Of a stretch of 64,000 nucleotides of DNA, positions 26,766-35,941 are shown one piece after another. The translations under genes were made by a program, and so were the position numbers. The notes beneath the pieces were generated by a model, which did not search any database, was not told where the DNA came from, and worked only from the letters and a program-made list of their open reading frames with translations. Position 1 is the stretch's first letter, and each line of letters opens with the position of its first letter. The stretch covers positions 248,001 through 312,000 of the forward strand of contig NZ_OAOQ01000001.1 of NCBI RefSeq assembly GCF_900207575.1, written 5' to 3'. The DNA comes from Cereibacter ovatus (GTDB taxonomy: Bacteria > Pseudomonadota > Alphaproteobacteria > Rhodobacterales > Rhodobacteraceae).

Positions 26766-28490
26766 TCACTTCTGCCAGGACTTGATCAGCTCGTCATAGT
26801 TGATGGTTTCCGGCGTGGGATCTTCGTTGTCCAGCTTGGCCACCGGCGAGCCGGGCTGATCCAGCCAGTATTGCGCGTCCTGAACCTCGTTCATCTTCGG
26901 GCCAAGGTCGCCCTGGACGCCGGCGCGTTCCAGCCGTTCCAGCACCCGTTCCTGCTGTTCGCACAGCGCATCCATCGCCTCTTGCGGCGACTTGGCCCCC
27001 GAGGACGCATCGCCGATATTCTGCCACCAAAGCTGTGCCAGCTTCGGATAATCGGGGATGTTGGTGCCGGTGGGCGACCATTGCACCCGGGCGGGCGAGC
27101 GATAGAACTCGACCAGACCGCCCAGCTTCGGCGCGCGTTCGGTGAAGCTGTCGTGCTGCACGGTGGATTCGCGGATGAAGGTCAGGCCGGTGTGCGATTT
27201 CTTCACATCGACCGTCTTCGAGGTCACGAACTGCGCGTAAAGCCAGGCGGCCTTGGCGCGGTCCACCGGGGTGGATTCCATCAGCGTCCAGGAACCGGCA
27301 TCCTGATAGCCCACCTTCATCCCGTCTTCCCAATAGGCGCCGTGGGGGCTGGGGGCCATGCGCCATTTGGGGGTGCCGTCCTCGTTCAGCACGGCCTTGG
27401 CATTGTCGCCCACCATGTCGGCGGTAAAGGCGGTATACCAGAACATCTGCTGCGCGATGTCGCCCTGTGCGGGCACCGGACCCGCCTCCGAGAAGGTCAT
27501 GCCGGCAGCCGCGGGGGGCGTATATTTCTGCAACCACTCGATATATTTGGTGATCGCATAGACCGCCGCCGCGTCATTGGTGGCGCCGCCGCGCGTCACG
27601 CAAGAGCCCACCGGCTGCGAGTTCTCGTTGACGCGGATGCCCCATTCATCGACCGGCAGGCCGTTCGGTTCGCCCTTGTCGCCCATGCCCGCCATCGACA
27701 ACCAGGCATCGGTGAAGCGCCAGCCAAGGCTGGGGTCTTTCTTGCCGTAATCCATGTTGCCATAGGCGCTTTTCGGCCCGCCCAGATAAGACATGTCGCG
27801 GCCGGTGAAGAACTCGGCGATATCCTCGTATGCCGACCAGTTCAGCGGAACGCCAAGGTCATAGCCGTATTTCGCCTTGAAATCGGCCTTGGTCTTTTCG
27901 TCGTTGAACCAGTCGTAGCGGAACCAGTAAAGGTTGGCGAATTGCTGGTCGGGAAGCTGGTAAAGCTCGCCATCCGGGCCGGTGGTGAATTTCAGCCCGA
28001 TGAAATCGTTCAGGTCAAGGTTGGGGTTGGTGACGTCCTTGCCCTCGCCGGCCATCCATTCGGTCAGGCTGCGCGCCTGTTTATAGCGCCAGTGGGTGCC
28101 GATCAGGTCGCTGTCATTGATATAGGCGTCATAGATGTTTTCGCCCGATTGCATCTGCGTTTGCAGCTTTTCCACCACATCGCCTTCACCGATCAGGTCA
28201 TGGGTGACCTTGATCCCGGTGATGGCGGTGAAAGCCGGGGCAAGCACCTTGGATTCGTATTCGTGGGTGGTGATGGTTTCCGACACCACCTTGATTTCCA
28301 TTCCGGCCATCGGCGCCGCGGCATCGATGAACCATTGCATTTCGGCTTCCTGTTCCGCGCGCGAAAGTGCGGACATGTCCCCGATTTCGGCGTCAAGGAA
28401 GGCTTTCGCCGCATCCATGTCGGCCCATGCCGGGGCGCCAAGCGCCATCAGCGCCAACGCCATGGCGGTGGATGTGTGTTGAAGTCTCAT
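26766..28490 (-). CDS. glpV: Glycerol ABC transporter substrate-binding protein
   Basis: This 574-residue periplasmic protein has a Sec signal peptide (cleavage after APAWA, residue 23) and a type-1 extracellular binding fold (YESKVLAPAFTAITGIKVTHDLIGEGDVVEKLQTQM...). It is longer than usual sugar-binding proteins, as is typical for GlpV. Its place in a glpD-S-T-P-Q-U-V-K run supports glycerol as the ligand. GGGAGGAGA precedes the ATG, one of the strongest ribosome sites in the window, in line with the high expression expected for binding proteins. Confidence 0.92.
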   Translation of the reverse strand: MRLQHTSTAMALALMALGAPAWADMDAAKAFLDAEIGDMSALSRAEQEAEMQWFIDAAAPMAGMEIKVVSETITTHEYESKVLAPAFTAITGIKVTHDLIGEGDVVEKLQTQMQSGENIYDAYINDSDLIGTHWRYKQARSLTEWMAGEGKDVTNPNLDLNDFIGLKFTTGPDGELYQLPDQQFANLYWFRYDWFNDEKTKADFKAKYGYDLGVPLNWSAYEDIAEFFTGRDMSYLGGPKSAYGNMDYGKKDPSLGWRFTDAWLSMAGMGDKGEPNGLPVDEWGIRVNENSQPVGSCVTRGGATNDAAAVYAITKYIEWLQKYTPPAAAGMTFSEAGPVPAQGDIAQQMFWYTAFTADMVGDNAKAVLNEDGTPKWRMAPSPHGAYWEDGMKVGYQDAGSWTLMESTPVDRAKAAWLYAQFVTSKTVDVKKSHTGLTFIRESTVQHDSFTERAPKLGGLVEFYRSPARVQWSPTGTNIPDYPKLAQLWWQNIGDASSGAKSPQEAMDALCEQQERVLERLERAGVQGDLGPKMNEVQDAQYWLDQPGSPVAKLDNEDPTPETINYDELIKSWQK

Positions 28491-28538
28491 TGTCGTCTCC
28501 TCCCAAAGACTGTCGGACCAGTTAGGTGATTTCCCGGC

Positions 28539-28811
28539 CTAGACCCAGCGGAACACCGCCGCGGCATAGATCAGGCAGCAGATCAGTGCCCCCCAAAGAG
28601 GGGCGCCGAAGAAAAAGAGCCAGCCAAGGCAGATGAAGGCAGACCCCAGAAGCGTGATGAACAGCCGGTCGCCACGCGTCGTCTCGATCGTCAGTATCCC
28701 GCGCCGGGGCACCTCTGGCCGGAAGATCGCAAGCAGCGTCATCACCAGCAAAAGCGCGGCGATTGTGCCGAAAAAGGCCGCCGTGGGCATGGTCCAGGCC
28801 ATCCATTCCAT
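28539..28811 (-). CDS. glpU: Small membrane protein of the glycerol transporter (DUF2160)
   Basis: The 90-residue protein has two or three hydrophobic segments (about 8-28 and 50-88) and matches the small integral membrane protein always found between glpQ and glpV in such operons. Its ATG lies 3 nt after the glpQ stop. The role is unknown; an accessory subunit of the permease is the obvious guess. Confidence 0.85.
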   Translation of the reverse strand: MEWMAWTMPTAAFFGTIAALLLVMTLLAIFRPEVPRRGILTIETTRGDRLFITLLGSAFICLGWLFFFGAPLWGALICCLIYAAAVFRWV

Positions 28812-28814
28812 GTC

Positions 28815-29618
28815 TCATACCCTCCCCAGGGCAAAGCCCTTGGCGATGTAATTGCGCACGAACCAGATCACCAGCCCGCCCGGAATCAGCGTCAGAACCC
28901 CCGCCGCCGCCAGAACCCCCCAATCCAGCCCCGAGGCCGAAACCGTCCGCGTCATCGTGGCGGCAATCGGCTTGGCATTGACCGAGGTCAGCGTTCGCGA
29001 CAACAGCAGTTCCACCCAGCTGAACATGAAGCAGAAAAAGGCCGCCACCCCCACACCGCTTGCGATCAGTGGCATGAAGATCCGCACGAAGAAGCGGGGA
29101 AAGGAATAGCCGTCGATATAGGCGGTTTCGTCGATTTCCCTGGGCACGCCGCGCATGAACCCTTCCAGAATCCAGACCGCCAGCGGCACGTTGAACAGAC
29201 AATGCGCCAGTGCCACCGCGATATGGGTGTCAAACAGACCCACCGACGAATAAAGCTGGAAGAACGGCAGCGCAAAAACCGCGGGCGGCGCCATTCGGTT
29301 GGTCAGCAGCCAGAAGAACAGATGCTTGTCGCCCAGAAACCTGTAGCGCGAAAACGCATAGGCCGCGGGCAGGGCGACGGTGATTGAAATCACCGTGTTC
29401 ATCGCCACATAGGTCAGCGAATTGACATAGCCCATATACCACGAGGGATCCGTCAGGATCGTCACATAGTTCTGGAACGTCAGATCCTGCGGCCAGAGCG
29501 TGAACGTGCGGGTGATCTCGGCATTGGTCTTCAGGCTCATGTTGACCAGCCAGTAGACCGGGACCATCAGGAACAGAAGATAAAGCGTCATCACGATGGC
29601 AGAGCCGGGCCGCTTCAT
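28815..29618 (-). CDS. glpQ: Glycerol ABC transporter permease
   Basis: The 267-residue inner-membrane permease has six predicted helices and the cytoplasmic coupling (EAA) loop EGFMRGVPREIDETAYIDGYSF, which docks on the ATPases. It belongs to the MalG-type carbohydrate uptake permeases. AGGAGA precedes the ATG. It pairs with GlpP, whose gene ends 28 bp upstream. Confidence 0.93.
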   Translation of the reverse strand: MKRPGSAIVMTLYLLFLMVPVYWLVNMSLKTNAEITRTFTLWPQDLTFQNYVTILTDPSWYMGYVNSLTYVAMNTVISITVALPAAYAFSRYRFLGDKHLFFWLLTNRMAPPAVFALPFFQLYSSVGLFDTHIAVALAHCLFNVPLAVWILEGFMRGVPREIDETAYIDGYSFPRFFVRIFMPLIASGVGVAAFFCFMFSWVELLLSRTLTSVNAKPIAATMTRTVSASGLDWGVLAAAGVLTLIPGGLVIWFVRNYIAKGFALGRV

Positions 29619-29646
29619 GTCCGGGTCTCCTGCATGGGGGCGCGCA

Positions 29647-30516
29647 TCATTTCGTCTCTCGGTCGAGGTTGGTCATCACGGTGTAGAACACCCATGAAAT
29701 CAGAAGGATGACAAGGAAGTAGATGATCGAGAACGCCGCCGCCGGGCCAAGGTCGAACTGGCCGATCGCCATTTTCACCAGATCGATGGACAGGAAGGTG
29801 GTGGCATTGCCCGGGCCGCCGCCGGTGACCACGAAGGGTTCGGTATAGATCATGAAACTGTCCATGAACCGCAGCAGAACCGCAATCAGCAGGACGCCCC
29901 GCATCTTGGGCAATTCGATATGGCGAAACACCGCCCAACGGCTTGCCTGATCGATCTTGGCGGCCTGATAATAAGCCTCGGGGATGGATTGCAGGCCCGC
30001 GTAGCACAAAAGCGCCACCAGCGAGGTCCAGTGCCAGACATCCATCACGATCACCGTGGCCCAGGCATCCAGCCAGTCGCTGGTGTAATTATAGTCAAAG
30101 CCCAGCGCCGTCAGCACCCGCCCCAGAAGGCCGATGTCCACCCGGCCGAAGATCTGCCAGATCGTGCCCACCACGTTGAACGGGATCAGCAGCGGCATCG
30201 CCATCAGGATCAGGCACAGGCTGGCCCAGAAGCCCTTTTTCGGCATGTGAAGCGCCACAAAGATGCCCAGCGGCACCTGGATCGCCAGAATGATCGCGGT
30301 GAACAGCACCTGCCGGCCAAGGGCGGCGTGGATACGCTCCGAGGTGATGATTTCCTCGAACCATTCCAGCCCCGCCCAGAAGAAGGCGTTGTTGCCGAAG
30401 GTGTCCTGCACAGAATAGTTGACCACCGTCATCAGCGGGATCACCGCCGAAAAGGCCACAAGGACCAGCACCGGCAGCACCAGAAACCACGCGCGGTTGT
30501 TCTGCGACTTGTCCAT
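29647..30516 (-). CDS. glpP: Glycerol ABC transporter permease
   Basis: The 289-residue MalF-type permease has six helices and the coupling loop AGLQSIPEAYYQAAKIDQAS. Its ATG overlaps the glpT stop by one base (TGATG), giving tight coupling to the ATPase gene. The transporter would be GlpP-GlpQ in the membrane with a GlpS-GlpT ATPase heterodimer. Confidence 0.93.
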   Translation of the reverse strand: MDKSQNNRAWFLVLPVLVLVAFSAVIPLMTVVNYSVQDTFGNNAFFWAGLEWFEEIITSERIHAALGRQVLFTAIILAIQVPLGIFVALHMPKKGFWASLCLILMAMPLLIPFNVVGTIWQIFGRVDIGLLGRVLTALGFDYNYTSDWLDAWATVIVMDVWHWTSLVALLCYAGLQSIPEAYYQAAKIDQASRWAVFRHIELPKMRGVLLIAVLLRFMDSFMIYTEPFVVTGGGPGNATTFLSIDLVKMAIGQFDLGPAAAFSIIYFLVILLISWVFYTVMTNLDRETK

Positions 30517-31601
30517 CAGGCGCCCCTCTGCTGGCCGAGAGGCTTCACCCGCCAGTCGTCGGCATAGACGTTGATCTTTTCCGGTGCCAGCCGCAGCCGC
30601 GTCTGCCCCGTGGCGGCGGCCTCGCCTTCGGGCAGCAGCAGGTTCACCGGCCGCCCGAACGCCTCGGCGCGCAGGATGCGGTGGCGGCCCACGTCTTCGA
30701 CCCGGGTGACGGTGACGGGCAGGCCCTCTGCCGCCAAAGAGACGAACTCGGGGCGGATGCCGATCTGCACCCGGCCGCGCAGCGCGGGATAGGCGGCGCC
30801 CAGGGGCACGTCGATCCCGTTCACCCGTGCGGTTTCGCCCTGAACCTCGGCGTCGAACAGGTTCATCCCCGGCGAGCCGATGAAGTAGCCCACAAAGGTG
30901 TGTTCCGGCGTTTCGAACAGCTCTTCGGGGGTGCCGGTCTGGACCACGCGGCCCTCGTGCATCACCACGACCTTGTCCGCGAAGGTCAGCGCCTCGGTCT
31001 GGTCATGGGTGACATAGATCATCGTATGGCCGAATTCGCGGTGCAACTGCTTCAACTGGGTGCGCAATTCCCATTTCATGTGGGGGTCGATCACGGTCAG
31101 CGGCTCGTCGAACAGGATCGCGTTCACATCCTCGCGCACCATGCCGCGGCCAAGGCTGATCTTCTGCTTGGCATCGGCGGTCAGACCCTGCGCGCGGCGA
31201 TCCAGCGCAGACTCCATCCCGATCATCTTTGCGATCTGATCCACCCGCCGCGCGACATAGGCCGCGTCGCGCCCGCGGTTCTTCAGCGGAAAGGCCAGGT
31301 TCTCGCGCACGGTCATCGTGTCGTAGACCACGGGAAACTGGAACACCTGCGCGATGTTCCGCTCGGCCGTGGGGGCGCGGGTCACGTCGCGGCCGCCAAA
31401 CAGCACGCGGCCCTGCGACGGCGTGACCAGCCCCGAGATGATGTTCAGAAGCGTGGTCTTGCCACAGCCCGAGGCGCCCAGCAGCGCATAGGCGCCGCCG
31501 TCCTGCCAGACGTGATCCATTTCCTTCAGCGCAAAGTCGGCCTCGCCCCGGGGTTTCGCGAAGTAGCTGTGGGCGAGCTTGGAAAGCGTGATCTCGGCCA
31601 T
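30516..31601 (-). CDS. glpT: Glycerol ABC transporter ATP-binding protein with degenerate signature
   Basis: The 361-residue ATPase has a good Walker A (GASGCGKTT), Q-loop (VFQFPVVYDTMTV), Walker B (AILFDEPLTVID) and switch His (IYVTHDQTEAL), plus a C-terminal OB-type regulatory domain. The ABC signature is not LSGGQ but LTADAKQKISLGRG. Its own nucleotide pocket is complete but it cannot supply a normal signature to GlpS. ATG 31601 follows GAGGAGGGG, 10 nt after glpS; an in-frame extension to 31823 lacks support. Confidence 0.93.
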   Translation of the reverse strand: MAEITLSKLAHSYFAKPRGEADFALKEMDHVWQDGGAYALLGASGCGKTTLLNIISGLVTPSQGRVLFGGRDVTRAPTAERNIAQVFQFPVVYDTMTVRENLAFPLKNRGRDAAYVARRVDQIAKMIGMESALDRRAQGLTADAKQKISLGRGMVREDVNAILFDEPLTVIDPHMKWELRTQLKQLHREFGHTMIYVTHDQTEALTFADKVVVMHEGRVVQTGTPEELFETPEHTFVGYFIGSPGMNLFDAEVQGETARVNGIDVPLGAAYPALRGRVQIGIRPEFVSLAAEGLPVTVTRVEDVGRHRILRAEAFGRPVNLLLPEGEAAATGQTRLRLAPEKINVYADDWRVKPLGQQRGA

Positions 31602-31611
31602 CTGCCCCTCC

Positions 31612-32700
31612 TCAGGCCGCGGCGGCATAGGCGGCGGGCGCCACCAGCGCCCCCGCCTCGTCGAACAGATAGACATGCGCGGGATCAAGCCATACCGAGA
31701 CTTCGGTTCCCGGCGCGATGTCATGCACGCCCCCCACCAGACCCACCCAAAGATCCGGCCCATGTGCCAGATGCAGGAAACTTTCCGATCCGGTGATCTC
31801 GGTGGCCGAGATCCGGCAGGCAAATTCCACCGCGCGGCCGGAATGGCGTTTCAAGGCCAGATGGTTGGCGCGGAACCCCGCCAGATAGCGGCCATCGGGC
31901 AGGGCCGCGAAGGCGCCCTCGGCCGGGGCACTGGCCAGATGACCAAGGTTCAGCCGATGGCCGGTCTTGGTGACGGGCACGAAATTCATCGGCGGATCGC
32001 TGAACACCCGCGCGGTGATGGCGCAGGCGGGCTGGCGATAGACCTGAGGTGTCGGCCCGAACTGGGTCACGCGCCCTTCCCACAGCGTTGCGGTGTTGCC
32101 GCCCAGCAGAAGGGCCTCTTCGGGTTCGGTGGTGGCATAGACGAAGATCGCGCCGGAAGCCTCGAAGATGCGGGGGATTTCCAGCCGCAACTCCTCGCGC
32201 AGCTTGTAGTCGAGGTTGGCCAGCGGTTCGTCCAGCAGCACCAGACCCGCGCCTTTCACCAGCGCGCGGGCCAGCGCGCAGCGTTGCTGCTGACCGCCCG
32301 ACAGTTGCAGCGGCTTGCGGTCCAGCATCGGGGTCAGCTTCAGCATCTCGGCCACGGCGCGCACGTCGCGGTCGATCTCGGCCTTTTTGCGACCCTGAAG
32401 CCGCAGCGGCGAGGCGATGTTGTCGTAAACCGTCATCGAAGGGTAGTTGATGAACTGCTGATAGACCATCGCCACGCGGCGGTCCTGCACGCGCTGGCCC
32501 GTCACATCCTGCCCGTTCCAGAAGATCTGCCCCGCGCTGGGCACATCCAGCCCGGCCATCAGCCGCATCAGGCTGGTCTTGCCCGACAGAGTCGGACCCA
32601 GCAGCACGTTCATCGTGCCACCTTGAAGCACGAGGTCGGTGGGGTGGATATGAACCCGCCCCTCGACCACGCGCGAAACCCCGCAGAGTTCCAGCGTCAT
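31612..32700 (-). CDS. glpS: Glycerol ABC transporter ATP-binding protein lacking the switch histidine
   Basis: The 362-residue ATPase has Walker A (GPTLSGKTS), a normal signature (LSGGQQQR), Walker B (LVLLDEPLANLD) and a C-terminal regulatory domain. Where the switch (H-loop) histidine should be, the sequence reads YATTEPEEAL, so the His is replaced by Thr. It complements GlpT: GlpS signature faces GlpT's intact Walker site. Its ATG overlaps the glpD stop by 4 nt. Confidence 0.93.
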   Translation of the reverse strand: MTLELCGVSRVVEGRVHIHPTDLVLQGGTMNVLLGPTLSGKTSLMRLMAGLDVPSAGQIFWNGQDVTGQRVQDRRVAMVYQQFINYPSMTVYDNIASPLRLQGRKKAEIDRDVRAVAEMLKLTPMLDRKPLQLSGGQQQRCALARALVKGAGLVLLDEPLANLDYKLREELRLEIPRIFEASGAIFVYATTEPEEALLLGGNTATLWEGRVTQFGPTPQVYRQPACAITARVFSDPPMNFVPVTKTGHRLNLGHLASAPAEGAFAALPDGRYLAGFRANHLALKRHSGRAVEFACRISATEITGSESFLHLAHGPDLWVGLVGGVHDIAPGTEVSVWLDPAHVYLFDEAGALVAPAAYAAAA

Positions 32701-34313
32701 TCTCCCCCCTTCGCCGCCCGGCTTGGTGCCGGGTCTTGGCTTTCGCGGGCTGCGGCCATCATCCAGCCGTCCAGCACCGCAATCTGGTCTTCCGTCATCC
32801 GCAGCCCCAGCTTGCCGCGCCGCCAGACCACATCTTCGGCGCGCCGGGCGTATTCCTGCTCCATCAGCCAGCGCACCTCGGCCTCGGTCAGGGTAGCACC
32901 GAAGTCCTGTCCCAGATCAAGCGCATTGCGCGATGTTCCAAGAATCTTTTGCGCCTCGGTGCCATAGGCCCGGACCAGCCGTTGCGCCCATGCCGGGGTC
33001 AGGAATCCATGGGTCGCCAGCAGGTCGGTCACAAGCCGTGCCGCGCCATCCACCGGAAAGTCGCCGCCGGGCAGGGGGACACGCGCGGTCCATGGCCCGG
33101 TTTCCTGCGGAAGAAACGGATGCAGCCTTGCCAGCGCACTTTCGGCCAGCCGGCGATAGGTGGTGATCTTGCCGCCGAACACATTCAGCAGCGGCGGCCC
33201 GTTGCGATCAACCGACAGCACATAATCCCGCGTCGCCGCCGTCGCTGATGTCGCGCCATCGTTATACAGCGGGCGCACGCCCGAATAGGTCCAGACGATG
33301 TCGGCGCGCGTCACCGGGCGTTCGAAATAGTCCGAGACGAAGGCGCACAGGTAATCCTGTTCGGCCTCGGTGCAGGTGGCGGTTTCGGGCGGGCCGTCAT
33401 GGTCGCGGTCGGTGGTGCCGATCAGGGTGAAATCGGTCTCGTAGGGGATGGCAAAGACGATCCGCCCATCGGTGCCCTGAAAGAAATAGCAGCGGTCGTG
33501 GTCGAACAGGCGGCGGGTGACGATATGGCTGCCGCGGACAAGTCGCACGCCCTCGGTTGTCGGCAGATGCAGCGTGTCGCGGATCACCTGCCCGACCCAG
33601 GGGCCGCCGGCATTGACCAGCGCCCGGGCAAGATGGCTGCGCGGGCCGTCCGGCCCCTCGGTGGTGACATGCCACAGATCGCCCTGCCGCGCGGCCGCCG
33701 TCACCTTGGTGCGGGTCAGAATGGTGGCGCCGCGCGCCGCGGCATCGCGGGCGTTCAAGACCACCAGTCGGGAATCCTCGACCCAGCAATCGGAATATTC
33801 CCAGCCTTTCGTGAATTTGCGTTTCAGCGGGACGCCTGCGGCTTCCCGTGTAAGATCCACCGCCCGCGCCGCCGGCAGGATCTTGCGTCCGCCCAGCCGG
33901 TCATAGGTTTCCAGCGCCATCCGGATCAGCCAGGCCGGCCGGCGCCCCTTCATCCAGGGCATCAGCCGCGCCAGCAGCCGCGAGGCCGGCGTGTCGCTTT
34001 CGAACCGCATGTCGGGCTGCCACGGCAGCACGAAGCGCATCGGCCAGGCGATGTGCGGCATGGCGACAAGCAGCGTCTCGCGTTCTTCAAGGGCTTCGCG
34101 AACAAGGCGGAATTCGAAATATTCCAGATAGCGCAACCCGCCGTGGAACAGCTTTGTCGACGCCGACGAGGTCGCCTGCGCCAGATCGCCCATCTCGGCC
34201 AGCGTCACGCTCAGCCCGCGGCCGGCGGCGTCGCGGGCGATACCGCAGCCGTTGATCCCGCCGCCAATGATGAAGATATCGACCGGGGTCGCCCCGGTCC
34301 TGTCCGCTGCCAC
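32697..34313 (-). CDS. glpD: Aerobic glycerol-3-phosphate dehydrogenase
   Basis: GlpD is a membrane-associated FAD enzyme that oxidises glycerol 3-phosphate to dihydroxyacetone phosphate and passes electrons to quinone. The 538-residue protein opens with the FAD-binding FIIGGGINGCGIARDAA (near 14-30), followed by TSSASTKLFHGGLRYLEYFEF, and later RPLYNDG and VFGGKITTYRRLAE. The start is GTG 34313 with a strong GGAGGAGGAGG ribosome site 6 nt upstream. It heads the nine-gene glycerol operon. Confidence 0.95.
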   Translation of the reverse strand: MAADRTGATPVDIFIIGGGINGCGIARDAAGRGLSVTLAEMGDLAQATSSASTKLFHGGLRYLEYFEFRLVREALEERETLLVAMPHIAWPMRFVLPWQPDMRFESDTPASRLLARLMPWMKGRRPAWLIRMALETYDRLGGRKILPAARAVDLTREAAGVPLKRKFTKGWEYSDCWVEDSRLVVLNARDAAARGATILTRTKVTAAARQGDLWHVTTEGPDGPRSHLARALVNAGGPWVGQVIRDTLHLPTTEGVRLVRGSHIVTRRLFDHDRCYFFQGTDGRIVFAIPYETDFTLIGTTDRDHDGPPETATCTEAEQDYLCAFVSDYFERPVTRADIVWTYSGVRPLYNDGATSATAATRDYVLSVDRNGPPLLNVFGGKITTYRRLAESALARLHPFLPQETGPWTARVPLPGGDFPVDGAARLVTDLLATHGFLTPAWAQRLVRAYGTEAQKILGTSRNALDLGQDFGATLTEAEVRWLMEQEYARRAEDVVWRRGKLGLRMTEDQIAVLDGWMMAAARESQDPAPSRAAKGGE

Positions 34314-34362
34314 GATACGCCTCCTCCTCCGGCCAATCGAGAGGGCCGGAGCTGCGGCGTTT

Positions 34363-34408
34363 TGTCAATCGGAATTTTCGGAAATGTGCGATTTTGCCCG
34401 AAACGAAC
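34363..34408 (-). promoter_or_regulatory. Putative promoter/operator of the glycerol operon
   Basis: On the minus strand TTGACA (34368-34363) is a consensus -35 element but no good -10 follows at 16-18 bp. Just upstream, GTTCGTTTCGGG (34408-34397) and TTTCCGAAAATTCCG (34384-34370) form TTCG/TTCC-rich repeats of the kind bound by DeoR-type GlpR repressors. No regulator gene is present in the window. Confidence 0.35.
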
Positions 34409-34460
34409 ATCGGCAAGGTGGCGCTGCATTGCTGCCCGGCGCCCTTGGCCCGGATGGCAA

Positions 34461-34488
34461 GCGGCGCGCGGGTTGCCCCGCGCGCCGC
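34461..34488 (-). terminator. GC hairpin downstream of the PRC-barrel gene
   Basis: A 12-bp perfect stem of only G and C (34461-34472 with 34477-34488, 4-nt loop) lies 17 bp beyond the PRC-barrel stop. There is no U-tract, so it may end transcription only weakly or protect the 3' end. Confidence 0.5.
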
Positions 34489-34505
34489 GCCATGTCAGGG
34501 CGCGA

Positions 34506-35057
34506 TCATTCGACCGCGGTATATTCCGGCAGCGCCTCAAGCTCGTCGCGCGTCATCGGCACATGGATGCGGACATCGCTGTTGTCGGCGTCGGTGTAGA
34601 TCCGCAGATCCTCGAACGGCACCGCCACGTTGCGCGCCCCGATCCCAAGGAAGCCGCCCACGTCGAACACCACCTGATCGATCTTGCCATCATCGGCCAG
34701 AACCAGATCCGAGATGCTGCTGACCGACTCGTCGTTCATCGAATAGACCTCGGCATCGCGCAGATCCTCGGCCGTCATCGGCGTGCCGGTGTAAAGGGTA
34801 AAGCCCTCGGGCACCTGCATCTCGGCGGTCGTGGTCGTGTCGCTGCCCATCGGCGCCGTGTCGGTCGCCGTCGGCGGCACGGTGCGTCCGGTCGTGCCGG
34901 GGTCCATCGTGGTGCCCGTATCCGGCATGGTATCGGGCGCGGTATCGGTTGTCGTGCCGGCCGCGGGCGGCGGTGTTGTGGTCGTAGCATCCTGCGCCAG
35001 CGCCGAAAGCGCGGTCGAAGTGGCCAGAATGGCCGAGAGGGCGATCATTTTCTTCAT
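34506..35057 (-). CDS. Exported PRC-barrel domain protein
   Basis: The 183-residue protein has a Sec signal peptide (cleavage near ALAQD, residue 22), a low-complexity Thr/Pro/Asp linker of about 55 residues (many TTT, DT and PP runs), and a C-terminal PRC-barrel (about 95-165: EDLRDAEVYSMNDESVSSISDLVL...DQVVFDVGGFLGIG). PRC barrels bind proteins or RNA; exported versions are common in alphaproteobacteria and often stress-induced. AAAGGA precedes the ATG 35057. Confidence 0.87.
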   Translation of the reverse strand: MKKMIALSAILATSTALSALAQDATTTTPPPAAGTTTDTAPDTMPDTGTTMDPGTTGRTVPPTATDTAPMGSDTTTTAEMQVPEGFTLYTGTPMTAEDLRDAEVYSMNDESVSSISDLVLADDGKIDQVVFDVGGFLGIGARNVAVPFEDLRIYTDADNSDVRIHVPMTRDELEALPEYTAVE

Positions 35058-35650
35058 CTTGCGATCCTTTCGCCAAGAAAGCGACATTTGCACAGAGCCC
35101 TGTGGCCTGCTGTGACGCCAACACGCGGGACGCGGTGCGGTTTCGTCAGCGGCAGCCTGCCACGGGGCCTTTGCGCGGATCGGCGGTGTCTTGCTGAAAG
35201 CGATTGGAATGACGGGAAAAAAGTCGCTGACCTGTGGCGTCTCGCGCCGATGTGCGGGAACATTTCCAAAGCGTCGCGTGGGACCATCCGGGCTTTCGGG
35301 CCAAGCTGCGGAGCTTGGTGCGGCGCAATCCCCACAGGCGATGTTTCTCGCAAAGCGGCATTTGTCGCAAGCGCCGCGCCACGAAGGGGGCGGCCGGATC
35401 ATCATCTTGCGGCAGATGCCAAGGAAAACGGCACGCAGGGGGGCGTGCCGTCCGCTTCGGTGTCCTGTCTCGGGCGCGCGGGCCGTCGATCCTTCGGGCA
35501 GGTCTGCGTCCCGGCGATGGAAGGCAGGCCTCAGCGCCGAACTGGCGGGGCACCGCGGCTAGCTGCGCGGGGCCTTGCCGCGCCGGGCGTGCCGCAGCCG
35601 GTTTGATCGATCCGGTATCCCGTCCGGCCAGCATCCAAGGCGCAAGACCC
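35058..35650. other. 593-bp interval without a convincing gene
   Basis: Several ORFs cross this stretch but none has coding-like composition, a ribosome site or a recognisable domain. A GGAAC-N15-CGTG sequence at 35257-35280 (plus strand) vaguely resembles an EcfG promoter, but the nearest gene it could serve starts 370 bp away. Confidence 0.4.
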
Positions 35651-35725
35651 GTGAACAGCATCATCTATTTCGTCGGCCTGATCGTGATCGTCATCGCGAT
35701 CCTGTCTTTTCTCGGCCTGCGCTGA
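35651..35725 (+). CDS. 24-residue single-helix membrane peptide
   Basis: GTG 35651 opens a 24-codon ORF, MNSIIYFVGLIVIVIAILSF plus LGLR, a single membrane-spanning helix with a short basic end. AAGG lies about 10 nt upstream. Very similar tiny hydrophobic peptides are familiar in alphaproteobacteria, where they carry no assigned function. A longer in-frame ORF (from 35234) is open upstream but not coding-like. Confidence 0.6.
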   Translation: MNSIIYFVGLIVIVIAILSFLGLR

Positions 35726-35941
35726 CTTCCCCCTTGCGGCCCCAGTGACGGGCTGTCTGCCCGCGGTCCGAGAACTTGCAGCCCCGTGGACACACCCCGT
35801 CCGCGGGGCCATTGCGTTCGCCCTGTGCCGCATCGGGGCGGGCCTTCGGATCGGGCGCGCGCTGCCGGACGCTTCCTGTTTGCAACCCGGCATCGTCGCG
35901 GTCCATCATCCGCGGAACCACCCCCAATGCCGGTGCGCCCG

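Noticed and set aside
35191-35562. A 123-residue plus-strand ORF between the PRC-barrel gene and the 24-residue peptide gene.
   Set aside because: Composition is not coding-like, there is no ribosome site or domain, and the opposite strand is equally open.
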